Shown here in pieces: positions 55,092 to 64,000 of a stretch of 64,000 nucleotides of DNA. This stretch comes from Chlorokybus atmophyticus. Lineage: Eukaryota; Streptophyta; Chlorokybophyceae; Chlorokybales; Chlorokybaceae. The position numbers and the translations under genes are program-made. The stretch spans positions 1,222,744 through 1,286,743 of the forward strand of contig RHPI01002069.1 in assembly GCA_009103225.1 (NCBI GenBank). Reading direction: 5' to 3'. Within the stretch, counting starts at the first letter, position 1, and each line of letters starts with the position of its first letter. Under the pieces are notes generated by a model that made no database searches, was not told where the DNA came from, and worked only from the letters and a program-made list of their open reading frames with translations.

Positions 55092-57003
55092 GCCGCGACT
55101 TAGCAAGGGTACCTAGATTGATTGTTTTGCAAGGTTGACACAAATGTCACCTCTGCAAGCAGTTTTTCAATTCATTGATTCAATCCAATGAATTGTAGTT
55201 GGCAACATTGCACACGCGATGCATGTCACACAATGAGTCAGCTGGCTGCTGTAGTCAACAAGGTGCTAGAAGGGTCTAGTTGTGTGGACAGCAGATTGGA
55301 TCTATAGTACATGACGATGAAAGCGACAATGACCACCAAAGTACACACGTTGAAGTGTGGTTCTAGTGCATGTCATTATTGTGTTAATAGTAGCCAAAGT
55401 ATGCAAGATGCGCAATTGGCATGTATGCGCACGATATTTCGCATCACCCACGATTTGGCTGGCTCTACAACCGACACGTCTTAAAAGCGTCAGCAGGCAG
55501 GGAAGTAGTAGGAAAGCAGCTGGGCGTTCAAGGCCAAATTAAAAAGGGTGAAATTACGACATCGCCAAGCCAAGGCAATCCATGATGTTAATCAGCATTG
55601 GGGTTATTGATTATGACATTATTTGCAGTGTGATAACAGCTTTGATTACAATGCACCCAAACTTGCACTGTTACACGTTCATAGACTTACACATGTTAGA
55701 CATGCACACTTAAATATTGGAAGCACCAGCGTTAAGAGTCTCAAAAGTTTGTATGGGATGACTTTTTATTGGGGATTTGCACATTGATTAGCGTCATAAT
55801 ACAAGCATAATTGCATGGGTACTTATTTACTGTTGCATTTGTAGTCTTTGTTTGAGTTTGTGATGGATATTCAAATAATAAAACTTAAAGCTTTCAAATG
55901 CATTGATTTTATACACAATGTTTGAGCGTTACATGGAAACGAACGGCAAAAAAGCCTTCAACTTTGCGTTAAATGCGTTCATAGAAGATTCTTCCTTACA
56001 TCATCATCTCTTTAACAAAAATGTTACCACGCAAATAGACATGCGATTATGGTGGATAAAGCCGTAATATTGCATGCATGCATTGCATTAATAATATAAG
56101 CTAAATTGCAATGTTTAGCCACAACCGTTTGCACAATGTATGGTACATATGCAATTGATGCATAGAAGACATGTATACTGTAGAAGACATCAACAAAATT
56201 TTCATGGCTTGTTGTTAGTTGTTGACAATTTGACAACTCTGGATAAGGGTAGGCAACGCAACAAAAGAGTTTGTATAAAGCACAACTTGTCATGTTTGAT
56301 GCTTTTAATGTACTGCTACCGTAGTGACACATACACTACGACATTAATACAATTATAAAGCGGCTTCGGTTGGAGTTCTTATAAGATATTTTGGGCCTTA
56401 ACAACACTGATATAATTGCATTGATCTTCATGATCTCAATAGCAAAAGATTGACATGGAAATCATTTCGCAAAAGTGAGTGTGGGGTAGTACTGTTTGTG
56501 TGACTACGAAAAAACGGCATTACCGCAGGTGTCACATGCGACCATCAACTTCGTTCGTCACTTCCTGGCCTACAGCGGACTGTGCTCAATATCCGGATGG
56601 GGGGGATGATCCGGGCGCGCAGTTGAATCTAAAAGCTCTGTCTGTCCCTAGCGCGGCTAGCGCCTTGTAGGCTACCACAGCAGCCAGCAGCAGCCAACCA
56701 CCAAACAGCACGGAGCCTGTCAGTAGTTTTGTATATCTAGATTTGGTTGAGAGAGCGGTCCGCGCTGCGGGCGGGCGGCGACACTGCTCTCTGCGCTGCG
56801 CATGTCCGCCGCGGCAGCAGGCTTGTCTGCGTCGGCGTCTGCGCCGTCCGTCGCCGTCTCTCCGCTGCCGCAACTGTCAGATTCCAGACGAGAAGGTAGT
56901 AGGCTGGTGAGGAGAGGCGATTAGACGCCGCCGCCGGCCAGTGGCGGCGGCGGCGGCGGCAGCAGTGGTGGTGGTGGTGGTGGTAGTGGCAAGGGGGGAC
57001 GCA
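55092..57003. other. no gene recognised
   Basis: AT-rich intergenic DNA with several T/A runs; the start should hold the 3' untranslated region of the nardilysin gene. The last 250 bases (56,750-57,003) are GC-rich with GGC/GGT runs and are the likely promoter and leader of ALG8. Confidence 0.45.
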
Positions 57004-59468
57004 ATGCGGGGCCTGGGGGACACATGGCGGCTGGCGGTGGCGGCCACATGCTTGAAGCTGCTGCTCATGCCGGCTTACAAAAGCACAGACTTCGAGGTAG
57101 GTGACGATGACAGTTGACGTTGACAATGTGCTCGTCATTATCGTCATCATTGTTGCGGGGGGCATTGTTTGAAGGGGGATAGTCCCCTCGGCGACAGGTG
57201 CACAGGAACTGGATGGCGGTGACCTCGTCGCTGCCGCCCTCCAAGTGGTACACCGAAGCCACTTCAAAATGGACACTCGACTACCCTCCCCTCTTCGCTG
57301 CCTTTGAATATGTACTCTCCTTGTTCGCCCCACTCTTCGACCCAAAAATGCTTCAGGTAAAACCACAAAAACACAAGTTTCGATATGCAAACTGCGTCAT
57401 TCAGGCAATAGCCGCCTCTCCCCCTGACCTCCTGCATGTGCTCACACATGCACGCCCGCACCCAGCTGCACTTGCATACGAACACAAGTGCACACGCGCC
57501 TACGCATGTGCACTTGTGTGTATACGTGCGCACGCGCATGCGCACGCATCCTCGCATACATGCAGGAACGCACACCTGCACACACGCGCACAAATGCACC
57601 CCTGCAAACTCGTGCACAAGAATCACATGCAAGTTTGCGTACATGCACACGCCTGCGTTTGTATACCTATGTGCGTGCGTGCATGCACGTCAATATCACA
57701 CCTAATGCAGGTTTCAGAGGCGGGTTACACGAGTCCCGGTACAGTTCTCTACCAGCGTCTCACAGTCGTTCTCTCCGAGGCCGTCCTCGTGACCGGCGTC
57801 GCTCGTTTCTGCGCCAACTTCACTCCCGTGCGTCGCGGCACCGTCGCCTTCCTCGTCTTCTTCTCTCCCGCCCTCATCGTGGTGGACCACCTTCATTTTC
57901 AGTACAACGGGATGCTGCTCGGCCTCCTCGTGTGGTCTCTCGCCATGGCTCAGGAGGGGAAAGACGTCGTGGCCACTATACTCTTCTCCTCGCTATTATG
58001 CGCGAAACACCTATTCGCCTACGGCGCACCCATCATGGCGCTGTTTTTCATACATCGGTGTTTTGTTGATGACGACAGGCCAGACGTGTCCACTATGTCG
58101 CACAATGAGAGATTGATTCACATGCTTGAAAGAGACAAGGCCGTCCCGTTCAATGCGAGGAGGTTCTCTACCATTGCAGCCGCCGCACTCGCCGTCTTTG
58201 CAATCGCCTTCGGCCCTTTTGTATTCTTCGGCCAGGTACGTGTGGGTGCGTATGCGTGTGCGTGCATGTTTGCGCATGGATGTGCGCGTGCGCGTGCGCG
58301 TGTGCCAAGTCTTGATGGACATTGAAAATGACCTCATGTGTGCAGTTTGGGGTTGTTCTCAAGAGGATGTTTCCATTTGGGAGGGGTTTGTTGCACGCGT
58401 ACTGGGCGCCAAACGTGTGGGCACTCTACGCCTTTGCGGATAAAGTGCTCGCGACAGTGTTTCGAGTGGACAAGCCAGTTGCTTCGCTCACGGGCGGCCT
58501 CGTTGGCGCAGACTACAACTTCGCCATCCTACCACAGGTGTGTGCACACGCGCATGCACATGCGTGCATGACAGGAGTTCATTGTGTCAGTAACCAACGT
58601 GCATGCATTGCCAACAGATGCATCCCGTGGTGACCTTTGTGCTGGTGCTTGTGGCGCTATTCCCGTGCGTCGCAGCCATCGCGCTCTGGCGGTTCCCAAC
58701 GCCGTCCACGCTGGTATGGTTGTTGTTCATGGCAGCGATAAACAAGCCTCATCAATGCATCATCTGATGTTGGTAGTGATGACAGGTGCGGTCGGTGGCG
58801 TGGGCGTACCTGTGCGGGTTCATGCTCGGGTGGCATGTGCACGAGAAGGCCGTCCTCATGTTCCTCATCCCCATGGCCCTCTACGCAGCTGACTCCCGAC
58901 AAGCTGCCCGCGAGTTTATCTTTACCTCTGTTGGTGAGCATAGTTCACAACGGCTTGAGCAGCACCGGCTGCTTACTACCGCACTGTGCTGCACAGTCAC
59001 ACAGTACACGCACACGCACACGCACATGCGTGCACACAACATACCGCATGCACTATACGCTGTTGAGGTAAAGCGTTGTTGCCATTTGCAGTGGCGCATT
59101 ACCAGCTGTTCCCTCTGTTGTACGGCGCTCAAGAGTACCCTATCAAGTTGGCTCTGGTGGTGGCGTACACGCTAGGGTCCCTGCAAGCCTTCCGCCAGCT
59201 GGGTTACATGCCTCCTCGCCAGTCCACCAGCGCGGACGGGAAAACCGCGATCAAGTCTTTCGCTCACCTGCTCTCGCTGCCCGAGCGGCTGTTCCTCATC
59301 GGTCTCGTCGCCCTCGAGGCCTTCAACCGCGTGGGACACCCATTACTCGTCGCACACGGCGCGCTACAAGGACTACCATTCCTACCGCTCATGCTCACGT
59401 CCGTCGCGTGCGCGGCGGGACTGTGCGCGGCGTGGTGGCAAGTGTCGCAGTACTGGAAACTGCACTGA
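57004..59468 (+). CDS. ALG8: ALG8, dolichyl-P-Glc:Glc1Man9GlcNAc2-PP-dolichol glucosyltransferase
   Basis: The enzyme adds the second glucose to the dolichol-linked oligosaccharide in the ER membrane for N-glycosylation. Exons: 57,004-57,096, 57,198-57,356, 57,711-58,235, 58,346-58,537, 58,618-58,713, 58,786-58,933, 59,092-59,468. Family signatures are STDFEVHRNWMAVT (across the first junction), TLDYPPLFAAFEY, DHLHFQYNGMLLGLL (the HFQYNG form is ALG8-like; ALG6 has HFQYN with a different continuation), RGLLHAYWAPNVWALY and HVHEKAVLM. Many hydrophobic segments fit the multi-span GT57 fold. The chosen start gives the usual short N-terminal lead before the first catalytic loop. Introns 2 and 3 are rich in alternating CA/GC dinucleotides. 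Confidence 0.92.
57420..57690. repeat. alternating purine-pyrimidine low-complexity tract in ALG8 intron 2
   Basis: About 270 bases dominated by CA, TG, CG and GC dinucleotides (for example ACGTGCGCACGCGCATGCGC at about 57,522-57,541). Similar shorter tracts lie in intron 3 (58,240-58,310) and intron 6 (59,000-59,045). Confidence 0.8.
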
Positions 59469-60038
59469 GTGTGGTGGTCAGGGGTGGGTTTTGTATGGTT
59501 GGGAGAAGTTGTGTATGAATTATTGAATCTCTGTAAATAGTTGGATTGCAGGGTTCACCAATGTGTAGCACTGTCGCCATCTTGCAACCTGCAGTCTGTT
59601 GGTACGGTATCAGTATATAGGCAACGATATTGTTATCTACAGCATACCCAACAGGTGGTGCATGGGCCAGAGTGTATAAATAGGCAGGCAGAGAGGTGCT
59701 GCTACTTACTGCTATTTGGACATTACTGTCCAGAGCAAGTGCCAGCCATAGATTGTGTGCGACATGCAGCACAGTGACTGGTCTTTACTGGTGAAGTCAG
59801 GGATCACGCAACCATAACTAACCAAGATGCCTGCTTGTTTTGGAGTGGATGGTTGTATCAGCATTGTGTCTGTAGATCACACATATACGCACACAGAGCA
59901 CCAACAGATGTAGCAATCGTGGACGCTGCAATTGATCATCTGCCAAACTTCATGACGCACTGTTTATTGCAATTGTTATATACAACAAAAAAAATGGCCG
60001 GAGCAATGAACATCACACAACACTGGAGGTACGGCATT
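59469..60038. other. intergenic, convergent 3' ends
   Basis: ALG8 (plus) and the aldo/keto reductase (minus) converge here. The stretch should hold both 3' untranslated regions. No gene seen. Confidence 0.5.
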
Positions 60039-62508
60039 CTACTCGTTGCCCTCAAAAGGGGCTCCAAACACAGTGATACTAGCAGCAGACCGCTCCAGCT
60101 CAAGCACCTGTGACATGCACCACATTTACAACATCATTGGAGCCACACTCATGCAATGTTGTGTAACTGTTGGTAAAGGTGCACATATGCGTGGCTTCCT
60201 GGCTTCCTTGATGGTGTGCAACAAGTGTCTTGCGTCATTTTCACATGCTTTGACAGATGTAAAAGACCACTTGCCCTGCTCACCTCTTCGGGAGTTAGCC
60301 TCCAACCCAAAGCGCCGGCGCACTCCCTTGCTTGACGCTCATTCTTCACTCCAGGAATCGGCAGCGCGCCCTTGCAGACCACCCAGTTGAGAGCCACCTG
60401 CACCACACAACACCCAATGAACAACATTTGATTAACAGCAGGGGACTCCCCAGCTCGATGCCACCATAACAAATACACACTAGACCCCACCTGAGTGGGT
60501 GTCTTGCCACCATGCGCAGCTCCAACCTCCTTCATGACTTGCACGAGCTTCTGAGTCTCACGCAGTGTGTCGTCCTTTACAACCACACCGCGCGCGCCTT
60601 TAGGCCTGTTTTGCGGTGTGAACTTGCCGGTCAACAAGCCTTGCGCAAGGGGGCTGTACGCCACCAGAGTGACGCCTGCGCCCAAGCAACCAGTTCAACC
60701 TAGTGAGAGGGTCTCAAAATGCCAATGGCGAGTAAGGTGCATGCCACAACGTAGTTGTGCTTACCCAGCTCTTGGCAGGTCTCCAGCAAGCCACTGTATT
60801 CTGGTTTACGGTACACAAGGGAGTATTGAACCTGAATGCGTTATCCGTGTAAGCACATATGGCAGCTGCAACATGTACAGTTGCGCAGCAAGGTGATTGA
60901 CACCTTGCTCCACATCACTTGTATTATACTGCGTGCAGTGACCCATTACCTGATTGCTAGCAAGCGGTACGTTCCTTGCTTCTAGCACCCGGTGTGCATC
61001 CCGCAGCCTTCTCACGTTGTAGTTGCTCACGCCAACAGCCTTGGCAAGCCCAAGTGCATGGCAATCAGCCAGACCCTGCCTTGACAATGTGAGTGTCACA
61101 CAACAACAACGGCTATACTTGCTAGGTAATCAGAACGACCATAGGTGTCCAAGTACACGCGCACTGTCGACTGGCAGCTCAGTGTCACAAATGGCAATGG
61201 GGTTATTCCCATCAGTCGGTGCAGCATAAGTTCTGTGCTTGATGTCAACTACTGATCAGAAGCTTCTCCCCTGTTTAATACTTGGCAAACTAGGCTGACC
61301 TGTAAGAAGTTGTTGTTGGGGCCGAAGGAGAAGACCTCAGCAGCAGGCCAATGAAGCATGTACAGCTCCACAAACTCCCGGTCTAACCTTGACAGGCTTG
61401 CGCGCAGCGCATCAACAACAGATCTGTACCATGCCAGCCAGTAAGTTGTGGGATTGCAAATGCATGATGTTGGTTGTTGCCTTGCATTGATAAATCTCTC
61501 AGACAACCACGTCCCCATACAGTGCAAGTCACTATCCAGGAAGGCAGGTCATACCAAACCTCTCACATGCTAAGTGAATTTGCGAGCTTACCCAGAAGTA
61601 AGGCGCCAGGGAAGCGGTGCAAACTTGGTGGCAATGGTCACCGGCTCCTTTGCAGTTTTGGCGAAGCGCCCCAACAACTGCTCTGACATGCCGTTCCCGT
61701 ACACCTCTGCTGTGTCAACAAAAGTCAAGCCACCCTGCAGACATGAGGTGCACTGTGAGTGTCATGCAAGGACAAAAGTAAAACCAGAGGTGCAACCCAG
61801 CAATTCAGCTCCACACCTCATTGCTGGCTGAGAAGGCTTGCTGCACGTCCTTCTCGCCATAGTCACCACCAAAGCCCCAGAAGAAACGGTCGCCCCATGC
61901 CCATGCCCCAACACCCACCGCCGACACGCGCACACCAGACTTTCCGAGCTCCACGACATCTGCAAAAGAAGCAGAAGACAACTGACAATGTTGAACTGGT
62001 TCGTGTTGCAGTGTTGCAGCTTCATTCATATGCACCACAACCACTACTGCATGTCTTTGCATGAACGACAGTGTAGTCCATTGCAGACAGAACGTATGAC
62101 TCGTGCGCTAACTGCACTCCATAGTATGCGTGCGTTTGGTAGGTGGAAGAAGGCGGGGGGTGGACAACTGTTGCACATGCAAGGTTAACTTGAAGAACGA
62201 CCACTCTACTGCATGCAATGCGCAGCTCGCACCCACCCTCTGTGGCTGTAGGTGTCGTCGTGCCCTTCTTTCCCGTTGCCTGTGACTGTCATGACAACCT
62301 GCTAGTCAGCACTTATGCAAGCCAGAGCAGCACTGCACAGCTGCACCGAGGGCAAGCAGCAGCTCCGTGGCCTCACCTGCGCGCGTGCCCCACTACGCAG
62401 AGCATGCGCCCTCCCCCTCGTCCGTCTGGGACCAGGAAGGCTGCTGGCAGACCATGTGGACGACGACGTGAGCAAGGACGAGCACGGCACGGATGTTGCC
62501 GCCGCCAT
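60039..62508 (-). CDS. aldo/keto reductase family protein with likely plastid transit peptide
   Basis: An NADPH-dependent oxidoreductase of the AKR superfamily, plant plastid-type. Exons on the minus strand: 62,508-62,377 ([20 protein letters not shown], Ser/Ala/Arg-rich presumptive transit peptide), 61,959-61,817 ([15 protein letters not shown]), 61,734-61,592 ([20 protein letters not shown] with the catalytic Asp and Tyr; [13 protein letters not shown]), 61,423-61,300 ([14 protein letters not shown]), 61,075-60,950 ([16 protein letters not shown]), 60,831-60,765 ([11 protein letters not shown]), 60,675-60,491 ([18 protein letters not shown]), 60,397-60,284 ([18 protein letters not shown]) and 60,107-60,039. 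The catalytic Lys is in TKF and the catalytic His in LHWP. The join between exons 1 and 2 does not keep phase with the borders given, so a small exon may be missing. The physiological substrate is unknown. Confidence 0.9.
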
Positions 62509-62867
62509 GTTGACAGCTGGCAACAAGTACGTCACTGCCAAGTTGGACACTGAAGCTTACTACAGACCAGATGCCAGTGCTGCCACGTCGCCCCCCGCAC
62601 AAAGGAAGGCACACACTGTGCGGCACAGTGATTTTGTTCAGTTAGGGTTTTCCCGCCCAAGCACAAGACGCACAAGTTTCAAACAGTGCAAACAACGGGC
62701 GTATAAAACATTTGGGCAAGCTTGCGCTTAGCTTACTGCAGCTTGCTTGTGTTGCTCGTGTGTTGGCGGCGGCAGGCTTCTTAGTAGTCGTTGGAGAAGT
62801 GGACCACTGTTTGCAGGTTAGAGAGTTGACAGCGTAGTGTTTGCCTGTGCAGCAACTGTGAGAGAAG
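62509..62867. promoter_or_regulatory. short divergent promoter region
   Basis: Only 359 bases separate the start codons of the minus-strand aldo/keto reductase and the plus-strand gene at 62,868, so both promoters must share this space. No specific element was identified. Confidence 0.5.
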
Positions 62868-64000
62868 ATGGTGCCAAGCCCTAAGAGGATGACACGCAGC
62901 CGTACCCGTGGCCAGCACGCTGCTGCCGACAGCCATGGTAAGTTTGAGCTGAGCTGTCCATTGTATGATCTGTCATGGGGCTTGTATTGTCGAAGCAACC
63001 ACAAGACTACACAGTCGTGTGGTAGTGGCTGTCCAAAAAGTGGTTGTCTTGTTTGTCACCAGTCTGGCTGCAGTGCAGTAGGTGCCATGGCTGTAAGCCA
63101 GTGTGCAGCCTTGTGTTGTGTTTCACAAGCACAATGTCAGTCTCAGAACCGGTATTAGGCAGGACACGGATCGAGTCAAAGCTGTATATACTTGTCTTTG
63201 TTGTTCTGACTGAGTGCCAGCTCGCAGCTGATGAACCCATGTGTGCTTATGATCTGGCAGGAGAGGGAGTTGGATTTGTGGAGACGCCAGTGGTGCCAAC
63301 AAAGGCTAGGTCCGGCCTGCCTCGCACTCCCTACCCTCGCGGCCGCCTGGGTGTGGCGCAGCCCTTGGGCGATGTGACCAACAAGCCTGTGGAGGCTGCA
63401 GCAGCCGACAAGGCTCCTGCTGTCCCAAAGCCCTCATCGTCAGCAAAGGCCCCTGCTGCTGCCGCCATGTCTAACCATGACCGTCTGGCTGAGGCACTCG
63501 AGCAGCTGTTCCAAAAGCAGGAGGCTGCCGCCTCTGCTGTCAGCCAGGAGGAGCAAGAAGCTTGTGTTATGGAGCAAGAAGTGACTTCCACTGCATTCAT
63601 GTCCCCAGCATTCGGTAAGCAACGCTGGTGACGCCATTGAGATTGTTGTACATTGCTGAGTTGTATTGTTGCTGGCAGATGTGTCGCCAGCAGTTGGCAG
63701 GACGCCAGCTCCATCTCCAGACGATGCATTCGACACCATGTCAAACATGCCCGCAGTCTCAACACCTCCCGCTGCAGCACTTGTCGCAGAGAATGTGCGT
63801 GTTCGCAGCGTTGTCGTCAAGCTGGAAAGGCCTGTTGAGAACACTTTCATGGAATCCGCTGAGGTAAGCTAGCATCTTTTTTGATAACGCGTATCTATGC
63901 ACATGCTCACGCATGTGTCACCTCCGCTAACAATTCTACTTTTCTCTATTCAGGTGCAAGTTGATGCTGGGATTGTTGCAGAGCAACTGACCAAGAACGA
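62868..64000 (+). CDS. unrecognised gene, 5' part only
   Basis: Exons: 62,868-62,937 (MVPSPKRMTRSRTRGQHAAA, basic, likely nuclear), 63,261-63,614 (TPYPRGRLGVAQPLGDVTNK, then Ala/Pro-rich and DRLAEALEQLFQKQEAAASA, a short coiled coil), 63,679-63,863 (VSPAVGRTPAPSPDDAFD, then RVRSVVVKLERPVENTF) and 63,954 to the window end. All borders have GT/AG and matching phase. LGDVTNK with nearby S/TP sites and a basic N-terminus resembles mitotic regulators such as cyclins, but no domain was recognised, so no function is given. It is cut off by the window. Confidence 0.65.

Noticed and set aside
57264-57690. Cys/His-rich frames on both strands in ALG8 intron 2
   Set aside because: Products of TGCA/GTGC dinucleotide repeats; the intron borders are clear from ALG8 similarity.

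Overview
The window is nuclear DNA of a photosynthetic eukaryote, most likely a green alga. The host genes carry many short spliceosomal introns (GTGAGT/GTAAGT-type donors, TGCAG-type acceptors), and two products have chloroplast or thylakoid targeting signals: a CAS-type thylakoid protein and a small protein with a twin-arginine signal. The exact lineage cannot be fixed from the sequence.

Left half (1 to about 31,000): mobile-element territory. A Ty3/gypsy-type retrotransposon occupies 1-9,380. Its polyprotein contains gag, aspartic protease, a complete C5-cytosine DNA methyltransferase domain, reverse transcriptase, RNase H and integrase, and it ends in a PHD finger. It is recently dead: one in-frame stop after RT/RNase H, one frameshift and one stop in the integrase. 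A second, older member of the methyltransferase-bearing family lies on the minus strand at about 24,600-30,480; its methyltransferase has lost the catalytic cysteine. A 535-bp TRIM element with perfect 79-bp LTR boundaries and a 5-bp target-site duplication is nested in it (26,399-26,933). Between the two lie two decayed chromoviruses with chromodomains (17,640-19,903 and 20,120-23,607), a second TRIM copy, a split OTU-like protease with tandemly duplicated zinc-finger exons (minus, 11.6-14.5 kb), and an unrecognised multi-exon plus-strand gene (15.4-16.6 kb).

Right half (about 32,700-64,000): host genes. In order they are a Nudix hydrolase (minus), an ecdysoneless/SGT1 protein (plus), the chloroplast CAS protein (minus), a gene-poor AT-rich block with microsatellites, a MITE and an exact 282-bp duplication, a small thylakoid-lumen protein (plus), a nardilysin-like M16 metallopeptidase with 21 exons (plus), ALG8 glucosyltransferase (plus), a plastid-type aldo/keto reductase (minus), and the 5' part of an unrecognised gene (plus) that runs off the window. 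These are ordinary unlinked housekeeping genes; there is no operon logic.

Two assembly marks need attention: a 49-base N run flanked by poly-G (38,850-38,898) and a single N at 48,776 that sits exactly at the end of the 282-bp duplicated block. All exon boundaries were placed by eye from splice consensus, reading frame and family similarity.
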